This document shows, in pieces, positions 37,089-45,198 of a DNA stretch of 64,000 nucleotides. How positions within the stretch are numbered: the stretch's first letter is position 1; each line of letters starts with the position of its first letter. The DNA is taken from contig JAPOZO010000059.1 of NCBI GenBank assembly GCA_026706025.1, positions 91,271-155,270 of the forward strand, given 5' to 3'. Made by a program: the position numbers and the translations under genes. Below the pieces are notes generated by a model. It did not search any database, was not told the DNA's origin, and saw nothing but the letters and a program-made list of their open reading frames with translations. Source of the DNA: Candidatus Poribacteria bacterium. GTDB lineage: Bacteria > Poribacteria > WGA-4E > WGA-3G.

Positions 37089-38564
37089 CTACAGGTCAGC
37101 AAACTCCTTTGGAACAAACCGCTGTTGATAGGCGTAATTTTCTTCCGGTGGAACTGTCGCTTCAGCGACAGGCAGCGTGACGAGCTTTCCTTCTCGAATA
37201 GCGGCTTCAAATTCGGGTCTGAACTTGCGCATATAACTCACAGCGGGCCATGAGACAGCAATACCAAAGACGCAGATCGTATTCCATGTCATCGTATCCA
37301 CATTCGCGATGTTGTTAGCGACGCTTTCGAGTAGATCCAAGTCTTCATAGATTTCTTCTGTTTCGCCGGTATCGCCCCATCTGCCCCCTTCAGCGACACC
37401 GAATTTGGGTCGTGTGATAGTGTCTTTTCGTCCGTTTCCGTCGGCAATACGTTGAACAATATCACGCACCCACGGTGTGCCCCATCTGCACGGCGTGCAC
37501 TGCCCGCACGACTCATGCGCGTAGAATTTCATGATATTGAGCAAGCAGTCAACGATATTCCGGGTCTCATTCATAACGATAATACCACCGGACCCGAGCA
37601 TTGACTTTGCGAGTGTAAGAGAGGTAAAATCAAGCCGCGTGTCCAATTCATAGTGCGTTAAGATCGGTGCGGAACTACCGCCAGGGATTACCGCTTTAAC
37701 CTCTTCGCCGCGTAAACCGCCTGCGACTTCAATGAGCTCGGTGCATGTCAAGCCAAGATCAAGTTCATAAACCCCCGGCTCGTTGACATCGCCGCTGATG
37801 CAATAGAGTTTCGTGCCTGTGTTGGGATCCGGTGTCGGCGGATCAGACCGTGTATCGGCATACGTCGGTCCCATTTGGGTGTACCATTCAACGCCGTTTC
37901 CGACAATAAACGGTAGGTTACACAACGTCTCCACATTCTGTACGACGGTGGGTTTCATGAACACACCTTCCACAGCAGGGAACGGCGGTTTGTTGCGGGG
38001 TTGCCCGCGTTTGCCTTCAAGCGACTCAATCAAACCTGTCTCTTCGCCACAGATATAGGCACCGGCACCCGGATGCGAATAGATGTCAACATTGAGCCCT
38101 GTGCCGCGAATGTCTTTGCCGAGGTATCCCTTCTCATAAGCCTCTTTGATGGCGGCATCCAACATTTTCTTTCCGAGTGTAAATTCACCCCGAATATAGA
38201 CATAAGTCGTCTCAATGCCCATCGCATAACAACAGATCAGGATACCTTCAATCAATAGATGTGGATTCTTCTCCAAGACATAACGGTTACTAAACGTTCC
38301 TGGTTCACTTTCGTCAGCGTTGCAACAGAGGTAACACGGCTTTATATCTCTTGGGACAAAACTCCACTTCAAACCCGTTGAGAACCCGGCACCGCCTCTG
38401 CCCTTCAACCCGGAATCCATCACCATTTTAGCAATATCTTCTGGTTGATATTCTGCGATTGCCTTTTCAAAACGGGTGTAGCCGTCATATTGTCGAAAGA
38501 CATCAAACGTGTTAATATCAGGCACATCCAAATGCTCGTAGAGAATCCTTCTTTCTTCGACCAT
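37089..38564 (-). CDS. nuoF: NADH-quinone oxidoreductase subunit F
   Basis: A 491-residue subunit that oxidises NADH. FMN/NADH site: GLKGRGGAGFSTGLKWSF and CNADESEPGTFSNRY. SLBB domain in the middle. The [4Fe-4S] N3 site is ESCGQCTPCRWG with a further Cys near the C terminus (NTICVFG). It is slightly longer than usual, with extra sequence around 400-430 (GVAEGGRWGDTGETEEIYED). AGGAGA precedes the ATG. Confidence 0.95.
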   Translation of the reverse strand: MVEERRILYEHLDVPDINTFDVFRQYDGYTRFEKAIAEYQPEDIAKMVMDSGLKGRGGAGFSTGLKWSFVPRDIKPCYLCCNADESEPGTFSNRYVLEKNPHLLIEGILICCYAMGIETTYVYIRGEFTLGKKMLDAAIKEAYEKGYLGKDIRGTGLNVDIYSHPGAGAYICGEETGLIESLEGKRGQPRNKPPFPAVEGVFMKPTVVQNVETLCNLPFIVGNGVEWYTQMGPTYADTRSDPPTPDPNTGTKLYCISGDVNEPGVYELDLGLTCTELIEVAGGLRGEEVKAVIPGGSSAPILTHYELDTRLDFTSLTLAKSMLGSGGIIVMNETRNIVDCLLNIMKFYAHESCGQCTPCRWGTPWVRDIVQRIADGNGRKDTITRPKFGVAEGGRWGDTGETEEIYEDLDLLESVANNIANVDTMTWNTICVFGIAVSWPAVSYMRKFRPEFEAAIREGKLVTLPVAEATVPPEENYAYQQRFVPKEFADL

Positions 38565-38605
38565 ACTCTCTCCTCTACAAATTGTCTACTTTAGTATAGC
38601 AAGTT

Positions 38606-39130
38606 TTAGCTTGCAAGCTTCGCTAAAAGTTCATCAACCTTTTCCGGGGTTAAATTTTTATACAGATCGTCATTAATCATGATAACAGGTGCGACATCAC
38701 ACGAAGCGAGGCATTCTACTTTCATGAGTGTGAACTTACCGTCAGCCGTTGTACCTTTAGCGAGATTTGTTTCGGAAGCAATATCCGTGTCGAGTTTTGC
38801 TTTGAGATGGTCGAGCACCACTTTACAATCCCGCAATGCACAAGGTAATGTATGGCATACGCGAATGACGTACTCGCCTACCGGTTCTTCAAAGAACATC
38901 GGATAGAACGTGACGACATCCTTAACTTTCATCACGGTGACTTCAAGTTGTTCAGCAACATATTTCATGACAGCAGGCGTAATATAGCCTACCTGCTTTT
39001 GTGCGAGATGTAGTGTCGGCAGCATTGCTGCTTCTTTAATCGGATATCGCCCTATCAACTCGTCGAATTCACGTTGATTTTCTTCGTTAAACACGAAAGG
39101 CGTTTCAATTTGAATGAGTTCATCTGACAT
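38606..39130 (-). CDS. nuoE: NADH-quinone oxidoreductase subunit E
   Basis: A 174-residue thioredoxin-fold subunit with one [2Fe-2S] cluster. The ligands are C92-x4-C97 (VCHTLPCAL) and C140-x3-C144 (ECLASCDVAP). It works with NuoF in NADH oxidation. Upstream on the same strand lie four non-nuo genes that separate it from nuoD. Confidence 0.95.
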   Translation of the reverse strand: MSDELIQIETPFVFNEENQREFDELIGRYPIKEAAMLPTLHLAQKQVGYITPAVMKYVAEQLEVTVMKVKDVVTFYPMFFEEPVGEYVIRVCHTLPCALRDCKVVLDHLKAKLDTDIASETNLAKGTTADGKFTLMKVECLASCDVAPVIMINDDLYKNLTPEKVDELLAKLAS

Positions 39131-39178
39131 CTATATTTTCCTTATTTCGCCCGCCAAGTTAGTCATTTGTCACGTTTT

Positions 39179-39559
39179 CTACCATCCACCACGGGAATTT
39201 AAAAAACTGTGGACAGCAAAACCCATAAAAAGTAATCCTGTTATCAAAAACACTAAAAACAAACCTAAACCACCTTCAACGGCAATAGCAGGGCTAAGTA
39301 GGAAAGCAAATAAAAGCATACCACACCCCATACCGCCTTGGAAAAACGTCCGCACGGCATATGTCCCAGGGTCGGGTTTACTTCTCGGTCCCCTCCAAGG
39401 TGTTTTCGTTTTCGGAGGTGTGACATTTTCAATCGCTTTTACCTCCCGAATTCGAGCCTTTTCGAGTGCCCGCTGTTTCCGCCCAGATAAATTCCGCGTA
39501 GATGCCTTTTTTCGATAGGATTTTCTTCGACTGTGGTTTCGAGTTTTTATCTGTAGCAT
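39179..39559 (-). CDS. Small two-helix membrane protein of unknown function
   Basis: A 126-residue protein with a very basic N-terminal half (residues 1-60, rich in Lys and Arg) and two hydrophobic helices (about 72-93 and 97-117, GLGLFLVFLITGLLFMGFAV). I do not recognise it. It lies within the nuo cluster, 48 bases before nuoE, and may be carried along in the transcript. No cluster-binding or catalytic motif is seen. Confidence 0.55.
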   Translation of the reverse strand: MLQIKTRNHSRRKSYRKKASTRNLSGRKQRALEKARIREVKAIENVTPPKTKTPWRGPRSKPDPGTYAVRTFFQGGMGCGMLLFAFLLSPAIAVEGGLGLFLVFLITGLLFMGFAVHSFLNSRGGW

Positions 39560-39590
39560 TCCTTAGAGGCTACAACGGCTGTTCTAATAC

Positions 39591-39905
39591 CTATGCTATC
39601 GCTTGTAGTTTCCGCTCACACTTCTCTAGTCTCACTCGCAGGAATAAACGTTCCCCTTCAACAAGTCTATACCTACCATGTTCCAATCTTTCTATTTGAT
39701 AATGATTGTTGACCAGATCGTTTAGTGTAGCATTCACTGTTGCTCGAACAGTACTATTATTAGGAAACATTTCTTGTAGCCTGGGTTCAAAACGATAAAG
39801 TTCATTCCGTTCAAACTCTATTGAACCTGATAAATTATTTACCAACAATTCAACGATACAGTCCCCAACTACAGGTCGCCAACTGAATCGATCTTGGTTA
39901 TTCAT
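39591..39905 (-). CDS. Orphan winged-helix protein resembling the DpnI C-terminal domain
   Basis: A 104-residue protein with ELYRFEPRLQEMFPNNSTVRA and LEHGRYRLVE, a pattern like the winged-helix domain at the C terminus of DpnI and Dam-replacing proteins (ELYxFExxLxxxFPxNxxVRAxIxxxLxxL...GxGxYRL). No nuclease domain is attached or adjacent. It could be a DNA-binding regulator or a remnant of a restriction or repair gene. The assignment comes from pattern memory and needs a profile search. Confidence 0.5.
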   Translation of the reverse strand: MNNQDRFSWRPVVGDCIVELLVNNLSGSIEFERNELYRFEPRLQEMFPNNSTVRATVNATLNDLVNNHYQIERLEHGRYRLVEGERLFLRVRLEKCERKLQAIA

Positions 39906-39984
39906 TATGGAAACACCTTCTTTTAGTAGTACGGGAGTTGATGTCCCTCACAAGACAAATAGTAAGCGTTGGGTTTCACTGCGT

Positions 39985-40164
39985 TCAACCCAACCTACTT
40001 GCTGAAGTGTTAACATCTACGGATAAATATCCTTCAATTGCTTCATAAATGTTTTCAAGTAATTCTTCAAAAGTGTCGCCTTGTGTGGCACAACCAGCGA
40101 GTGATGGCACTTCCGCCCAATATCCGCCTTCCTCAGCTTTGTGGATAACAACTTTTAGTTTCAT
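39985..40164 (-). CDS. HicB-like antitoxin, orphan, C terminus altered by a repeat
   Basis: A 59-residue protein with the HicB core [20 protein letters not shown] followed by [22 protein letters not shown]. The last residues (NTSASRLG) and the TGA come from the palindromic repeat GTTGGGTTTCACTGCGTTCAACCCAAC region at 39969-39997. Related proteins usually continue further, so the tail is probably replaced. No HicA toxin gene is found on either side. The frame is too short for many gene finders. Confidence 0.7.
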   Translation of the reverse strand: MKLKVVIHKAEEGGYWAEVPSLAGCATQGDTFEELLENIYEAIEGYLSVDVNTSASRLG

Positions 40165-40309
40165 GGAATTTAAGCCTACCCTTTCAAAATTGCTTTATCC
40201 AGTTTCAAATTATCCTGTCGTATTTGTGGACTATTTGACTGACGAGCTCGGTCTTCCTGTATCCCTTCAACCCAACCTATTTACTGACCAGAAATTCTCC
40301 TAAAAATGT

Positions 40310-40570
40310 TACACTGGTGTAACATTTAGTGTACAAAGAGTATCGGCATAAACCCTGTAACTACAAGGGTTTATCGGTGTTTTTTTAGATCTGATTTTCC
40401 GCGGTAAAAAAATAATTTGGCGAAAAGTGTAACATTCTGCGAACGCTTCGTAGATGGTCTCTCCTAACTTAAACTAACGACTTGTATTAGTTAACTCATT
40501 ATTTTTGTTTCCTTCACACCTATTGGATTTTGAACTATAAACATATCGTCCCTACGGGACTAAAGAAGGT
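40310..40570. other. Non-coding region with GTCCCTACGGGAC repeats
   Basis: No gene is visible in 40165-40570. A hairpin-forming copy of the TATAAACATATCGTCCC repeat starts near 40537. Near 40310-40385 there is a short inverted pair (AACCCTGTAACTACAAGGGTTTATCGGTGTTTTTTT) that resembles a terminator for forward-strand transcription, though no forward gene ends here. Confidence 0.45.
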
Positions 40571-40892
40571 GTGTAGAACGTTTTTCTATAAACATATCGT
40601 CCCTACGGGACTGAAGAGCGTATCAACTCATGAGACCCTGCTAAAATGTCATACTTATATGAAATAACGTTTTACATAAAGTTATTTAGCACAAGTCTTA
40701 AACTACCAAATATCGCCCATCTTAGTAGTTTGTGTAGAACGTTTTTCTATAAACATATCGTCCCTACGGGACTGAAGAGCATATCAACTCATGAGACCCT
40801 GCTAAAATGTCATACTTATATGAAATAACGTTTTAGATAAAGTTATTTGGCACAAGTCTTAAACTACCAAATATCGTCCGTTTTAGTAGTTG
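40571..40892. repeat. Tandem direct duplication with a 161-base unit
   Basis: Two copies (40571-40731 and 40732-40892) are nearly identical. Each begins GTGTAGAACGTTTTTC, carries one GTCCCTACGGGAC hairpin, and continues through TCATGAGACCCTGCTAAAATG-like sequence to TTAGTAGTT. The second copy ends on the last codons and stop of the VOC gene, so that end is also present, out of context, at the end of the first copy. Confidence 0.85.
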
Positions 40893-41224
40893 CCGTAAAA
40901 CTGAATACGGTTGCCTTCTGGGTCGCGGATATCGAAAATGGCATGCCCATTGTCGTTCTCAAGTTTCCGTAACCGTTTCCCTTTCGATTTTATGTGCTGA
41001 TGAATGGCACTCACGCTTTCAACCTGAAACATCAGTTTTTGTCTCCCTTCGTTGGGTTTGCTGGCACTATGGAGACACAACGTGCAAGCCCCTGCATGAA
41101 AACGGAAAAACCGGTTTTCTGGGAACGGCTGGTCTTCGTCTGGCACTAATCCGATAACGTCTCTATAAAAAGCGATTACAGTCTTCATGTCTTTGACGAA
41201 AAGCATAATGCCTGTGAGTTCCAT
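40883..41224 (-). CDS. VOC/glyoxalase superfamily protein
   Basis: A 113-residue single VOC module: ELTGIMLFVKDMKTVIAFYRDVIGL at the start, FRFHAGACTLCLHS in the middle, and DPEGNRIQFYGNY at the end. Such proteins bind a metal with His/Glu ligands and act on varied substrates, or give resistance to small molecules; the role here is open. It lies directly downstream of nuoD in the same direction. Its stop codon is inside the second copy of a 161-base tandem duplication. Confidence 0.85.
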   Translation of the reverse strand: MELTGIMLFVKDMKTVIAFYRDVIGLVPDEDQPFPENRFFRFHAGACTLCLHSASKPNEGRQKLMFQVESVSAIHQHIKSKGKRLRKLENDNGHAIFDIRDPEGNRIQFYGNY

Positions 41225-41261
41225 TAAATCCTCCTAACACAGATAACACGTTCTGACAAAG

Positions 41262-42458
41262 TTACCGATCTAATTCTCCCGCGATGACATTCAGACTCCC
41301 CAACACAGCTACGGTGTCAGAGACCATTCCGCCTTCTAACATATGCGGCAATGCTTGGAAGTGTAAGAAACTCGGCGGACGGATGCGGATACGATAAGCG
41401 GTACCGCTGCCATCGCTGACGATATAGAAACCAAGTTCGCCGTTCGGCGATTCGGTTGCACAATAGTGCTCACCCATTGGCGGCTGCACGCCATGCCCGT
41501 CCATAACAATCTTAAAGTGATGGATTAATCCCTCGATATGCCCATAAGCATCGGACTTGTTCGGCATTGTAACCTTGTTATCTTCAAGGTTGACGGGTCC
41601 ATCAGGGATATTATCCAAGACTTGGGTAACGATACCACAACTCTGAATCATCTCCTCCATCCGGACGAGGTATCGGTCGTAGGCATCCCCGTTGGTTCCG
41701 ACGGGTACATCAAATGTCACTTCATCGTAACTGGAATAGGGTTCAGCCTTGCGAATGTCGTGTGCTATACCGGTGGCTCGGAGACAGGGTCCTGTTAACC
41801 CATAACTAATGGCATCATCAGCGGAAATAGCACCAACACCTTTCGTTCGATCCATCCAGATCCGATTCCGTGTGAGCAGCGTATGGGTCTCCTTCAATGC
41901 CTTCGGGAAGTTGCTGACGAATTGCCGTATATCAGCCTCACATCCATCGTAGAGGTCACGGAGAACACCCCCGACGCGTGTGTAACTTGTCGTCAACCGT
42001 GCGCCGGTAGTCTTTTCAAAGATGCTATACAACTTCTCACGTTCACGGAAGCTATAGAGAAAAACGGAAAACGCCCCTAAATCGAGTGCGGCGGTTCCCA
42101 ACCATAAGAGGTGATCCGCGAGTCGTGAGAGTTCCGCCATCAAAATCCGGATGTATTGACACCGTTTCGTGACTTCAATGTCGAGGAGCTGCTCGACAGC
42201 AAGGACATATCCGAAATTATTCGACAACGGTGACAGATAATTCATCCGGTCTGTCACGACAATATACTGGTTGTAATCCAAGTGTTCACCGAGTTTCTCG
42301 AACCCAGTATGCAGGTAGCCAGCATGTGGTGTCGCTTTCAAAACGGACTCACCATCAAGTTCCAACACGATACGGAGGGTGCCGTGCGTTGCCGGATGTT
42401 GTGGACCAAAGTTAAGAACCATCTTCTCGCCTGTGGCGCGTTCCAGTCCACCTTGCAT
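41262..42458 (-). CDS. nuoD: NADH-quinone oxidoreductase subunit D
   Basis: A 398-residue subunit forming the quinone pocket with NuoB. Motifs: NFGPQHPATHGTLRIVLELDGE at the start, with the quinone-contacting His, then GYLHTGFEKLGEH, GLTGPCLRATGIAHDIR, and the C-terminal RPPSFLHFQALPHMLEGGMVSDTVAVLGSLNVIAGELDR. Full length. A repeat element lies between it and nuoC. Confidence 0.96.
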   Translation of the reverse strand: MQGGLERATGEKMVLNFGPQHPATHGTLRIVLELDGESVLKATPHAGYLHTGFEKLGEHLDYNQYIVVTDRMNYLSPLSNNFGYVLAVEQLLDIEVTKRCQYIRILMAELSRLADHLLWLGTAALDLGAFSVFLYSFREREKLYSIFEKTTGARLTTSYTRVGGVLRDLYDGCEADIRQFVSNFPKALKETHTLLTRNRIWMDRTKGVGAISADDAISYGLTGPCLRATGIAHDIRKAEPYSSYDEVTFDVPVGTNGDAYDRYLVRMEEMIQSCGIVTQVLDNIPDGPVNLEDNKVTMPNKSDAYGHIEGLIHHFKIVMDGHGVQPPMGEHYCATESPNGELGFYIVSDGSGTAYRIRIRPPSFLHFQALPHMLEGGMVSDTVAVLGSLNVIAGELDR

Positions 42459-42475
42459 AGAATACTCCTTGTAAA

Positions 42476-42618
42476 TAGTTGTCAGTTGTCAGTTATCAGG
42501 GGCTTAGCCGTCAGCCGTCAGGTCGGTTTTTCTGCGAAAAAACCTCTCAGCGGTCAGAAAAAAGATGTTCGGTTTTTCTACGCCCCCTTAACTGACTGCT
42601 GATTACTGACTGCTGACC
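42476..42618. repeat. CAGTTATCAG-type repeat element between nuoC and nuoD
   Basis: Left arm AATAGTTGTCAGTTGTCAGT, right arm GACTGCTGATTACTGACTGC, with CAGCCGTCAG and TCAGCGGTCAG in between. It is a diverged, longer member of the family. Confidence 0.65.
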
Positions 42619-42624
42619 GCTTTT

Positions 42625-43173
42625 TTACACATTCTGTTTATCAAAATTAAAGCGTTCGCGCTCGCCGCGTCCGCGGAGCGGATAATCCTTTCGGAGCGGG
42701 TGTCCGTCAAAATCGTCAGGCATTAAGATTCGCCGAAGATCGGGATGTCCCTCGAAATTGATACCGAACATGTCGTAAGTCTCGCGTTCCAACCAGTTTG
42801 CGCCTTGCCACAAGCCAGTGACAGATGGAACACTCAGGTCGTTTTCATGTACAGGGACCTTTACACGAAGCCGACACTGCCCCTGATAGGAATAGAGTTG
42901 ATAGACTACCATGAACCTTGCGTAGTCAAACTGCATCAATTCGGATTCCATCTGCGAATTATCGACTGCGGTGACATCAACGAGGAAAGTATAGGCGAGT
43001 TCGGGGTCTGTTTTCAGATATTCCAACACTGCGTAAGCCTGCTCTTTATGGATAACCACAACGATAGTCCCCCGCGATTCATCCTGTGTCAAGAGCGCGT
43101 CTGCGTGATTCGCCTCTAATTTTTCAAGAACAAGAGGTTTTGGTTCCTCTTCGACTTGGTTCTCTTCACTCAT
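42625..43173 (-). CDS. nuoC: NADH-quinone oxidoreductase subunit C
   Basis: A 182-residue hydrophilic subunit of complex I. The conserved C-terminal half reads [47 protein letters not shown]. Its ATG overlaps the TGA of nuoB by 8 bases, indicating coupling. The acidic N-terminal 15 residues are poorly conserved in the family. Confidence 0.95.
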   Translation of the reverse strand: MSEENQVEEEPKPLVLEKLEANHADALLTQDESRGTIVVVIHKEQAYAVLEYLKTDPELAYTFLVDVTAVDNSQMESELMQFDYARFMVVYQLYSYQGQCRLRVKVPVHENDLSVPSVTGLWQGANWLERETYDMFGINFEGHPDLRRILMPDDFDGHPLRKDYPLRGRGERERFNFDKQNV

Positions 43174-43678
43174 AAACTGACTCTACTCCTTTAGGGGAAG
43201 CACCACTGGTGATCTTCTGCTGTACCTGTAACACCGCATCAATAAGATCTTCGGGTCGCGGTGGACATCCGGGGATATAGACATCAACAGGAATAAACTG
43301 GTCAACACCTTGAATGAGGGTATAGGTATCAAACACACCGCCGCAGGAAGCGCATGCGCCCATTGAAATTACCCACTTCGGATCGGGCATTTGGTCATAG
43401 ATCCGTTTCAGGACAGGCATCATTTTGATAGAAATTCTGCCGGAAACGATCAGCAGGTCGGATTGGCGCGGTGAAAACCGGATCGCCTCAGAGCCGAATC
43501 GGGAGAGGTCAAACTTGGAAGCCAAGGTCGCCATCATTTCTATGGCGCAGCAGGCGGTCCCGAAGGGCATCGGCCAGAGAGAGTTTTTCCGTCCCCAGTT
43601 GACGACTTTATCAATCGTCGTGGTGATGATGTTGCCATCCGTCTCCGCGGCACCTTGTCCAACAAAATCTAATCCCAT
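43166..43678 (-). CDS. nuoB: NADH-quinone oxidoreductase subunit B
   Basis: A 170-residue subunit holding cluster N2. I start it at the ATG at 43678, which has a perfect AAGGAGG site; a longer frame from 43699 lacks one. N2 ligands are C43-C44 ([10 protein letters not shown]), C109 (GACASCGG) and C138 (PGCPPRPE), with the same spacing as in E. coli. The start overlaps the end of nuoA by 10 bases and the end overlaps nuoC by 8. Confidence 0.96.
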   Translation of the reverse strand: MGLDFVGQGAAETDGNIITTTIDKVVNWGRKNSLWPMPFGTACCAIEMMATLASKFDLSRFGSEAIRFSPRQSDLLIVSGRISIKMMPVLKRIYDQMPDPKWVISMGACASCGGVFDTYTLIQGVDQFIPVDVYIPGCPPRPEDLIDAVLQVQQKITSGASPKGVESVYE

Positions 43679-44037
43679 GTTAAGCCTCCTTTCTTCCAAG
43701 CGTAGATATAGCCAAGAAGGAGAATGCCGATAAATACCAGCATTTCAATTAAAATAAACAAACCACTCGTTTCAGAGAATTTCTTGAAGACCACTGCCCA
43801 CGGGTAGAGGAAAACCACTTCAATATCGAAGATGATAAAGAGCATAGCGATGAGGTCGAACCGGATGGTAAATCGCTGCCTCGCATCGCCAATAGGTTGT
43901 ACGCCGGATTCGTAAACGGAGAGTTTAACACGGTTCGGGCGTTTGGGTCCAAGAATATGGGTCAGGCCGAGATTGATCGCTGCAAAAAGCACGGCGAACA
44001 CCCCTAACAACAAGATTGGAAGATAATCTATTAACAT
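43669..44037 (-). CDS. nuoA: NADH-quinone oxidoreductase subunit A
   Basis: A 122-residue three-helix subunit, first gene of the cluster. Typical motifs are [44 protein letters not shown], with the conserved Asp/Glu in the second helix. The promoter for this long operon should lie in 44038-44200, but I could not identify one with good spacing. Confidence 0.95.
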   Translation of the reverse strand: MLIDYLPILLLGVFAVLFAAINLGLTHILGPKRPNRVKLSVYESGVQPIGDARQRFTIRFDLIAMLFIIFDIEVVFLYPWAVVFKKFSETSGLFILIEMLVFIGILLLGYIYAWKKGGLTWD

Positions 44038-44421
44038 TGTTTCTAATCTACTTCGTCCTCACATATTTTGATAATACCAATTCTAATAGACGATTCCTCA
44101 TTAAGAGGGGCCGCTGTTTTTAGTTATGCCCGGTGCGGTTAGGAAACCGCACCTACCGGGCCTGGGTAGATGGAGCGGTTAATGCGATATAAACTTTTAG
44201 AAATGGTATAACGTAAGACAAATTGCGCTTTAATAGCCCAATCTGGCATTGCAAACTTCGATCGCTCAAGTGAAGGTAATACAGACTCGCAAACAGATTC
44301 TTTGAATATGCTTAATAGTTTCTCATATTTTAAAAACATTGTCAAGTTTAAAAAAAAAAAATTAAAGATAGGAACAAATTCTTCAGAGCCAATTTGTTTC
44401 GCTTACTACAGCACAGTGTGT
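44038..44421. other. Upstream region of the nuo operon, with a dispersed repeat
   Basis: The stretch contains a copy of the repeat GGTTAGGAAACCGCACCTACC + GGGCCTGG at about 44131-44163. An open frame of 68 codons on the reverse strand (44139-44345) ends inside that repeat and has no family resemblance, so I do not call it. The nuo promoter is expected here. Confidence 0.5.
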
Positions 44422-45165
44422 TTAGAATTGTTTCAACTGTCCCCACGTTGTCGTGAGTTTTTCTTGGGGCGTTACGGTGAACCCGCCGCTGTTTGGAACA
44501 CTATCACCGGTGACAGTGATATTATCAAAACGTGCCGTATAATTCGCGATCCCGAAACCGACACCTCCGGTCCGAAAGTCGGGAAAGTGACCAAAGTCTG
44601 GAACACCTATTAGATTCGGCATCTCTGCGGGTCCCATCACTTGCTTCTCATTAACCGAGAAGTTAAAGATATTGTCGTGGACACTCAACTTCAAATGCGA
44701 CCATTTCTTCAATTTTAAAAGTGGATGCGGTCCAGCGTGGAGGCGTATAAATATTATATCGTGAAAATCGCCATAGACACAACTTATCTGTTCTCTCTGG
44801 CGGGGTGGTTTACCCTCAACGAGTTCTACAGGGTCCTCAATACTACACAATACCACCCAAGTCCCCTGTACCCGCGCGGCAATAGTGATAGCCCCGATAC
44901 CGTGTTTGTTAAGCGGTTTGACATCAAATTCAACAGTGTAATCTCTCCACGTGCTATCCCCAGTTGTCAGTAAACGCACAAATTTTTCACGGCTGACTGT
45001 CTGAAGTTCACCGTCAACAACTTCCCAAACGCCGGGGGCTTTATCCAACCGAACGAGTTCCTGCCACGCCTCCAGGTCGTCATCCTTGAAGGTTTCAATA
45101 AATGTCCCTGCTGAGGCAAAAACGGTAATAAAAAAAAGAATTACAACAACAGTCAGAAATTGCAT
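44422..45165 (-). CDS. Secreted DUF1080/LamG-like protein with conserved C-terminal tail
   Basis: A 247-residue exported protein. The signal peptide covers residues 1-19 (VVVILFFITVFASAG). The mature part is a concanavalin-like beta-sandwich resembling DUF1080 (3-keto-disaccharide hydrolase family): TFIETFKDDDLEAWQEL, DYTVEFDVKP, GVGFGIANYTARFDNITVTG. It ends PQEKLTTTWGQLKQF, the tail shared with its upstream paralogue and with the LRR protease. It lies 33 bases after the paralogue at 45199 in the same direction. It may bind carbohydrate outside the cell; enzyme activity is unproven. Confidence 0.75.
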   Translation of the reverse strand: MQFLTVVVILFFITVFASAGTFIETFKDDDLEAWQELVRLDKAPGVWEVVDGELQTVSREKFVRLLTTGDSTWRDYTVEFDVKPLNKHGIGAITIAARVQGTWVVLCSIEDPVELVEGKPPRQREQISCVYGDFHDIIFIRLHAGPHPLLKLKKWSHLKLSVHDNIFNFSVNEKQVMGPAEMPNLIGVPDFGHFPDFRTGGVGFGIANYTARFDNITVTGDSVPNSGGFTVTPQEKLTTTWGQLKQF

Positions 45166-45198
45166 AGTGATTCTCTCTTCATGCGATTTCGGTCGCAG

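Noticed and set aside
40537..40892. Possible CRISPR array from repeated GTCCCTACGGGAC units
   Set aside because: Only three units, spacing is irregular, the longer period is a 161-base direct duplication, and no cas genes are present.
44139..44345. 68-codon reverse-strand frame upstream of nuoA
   Set aside because: It ends inside a dispersed repeat, has no convincing ribosome site and resembles nothing known.
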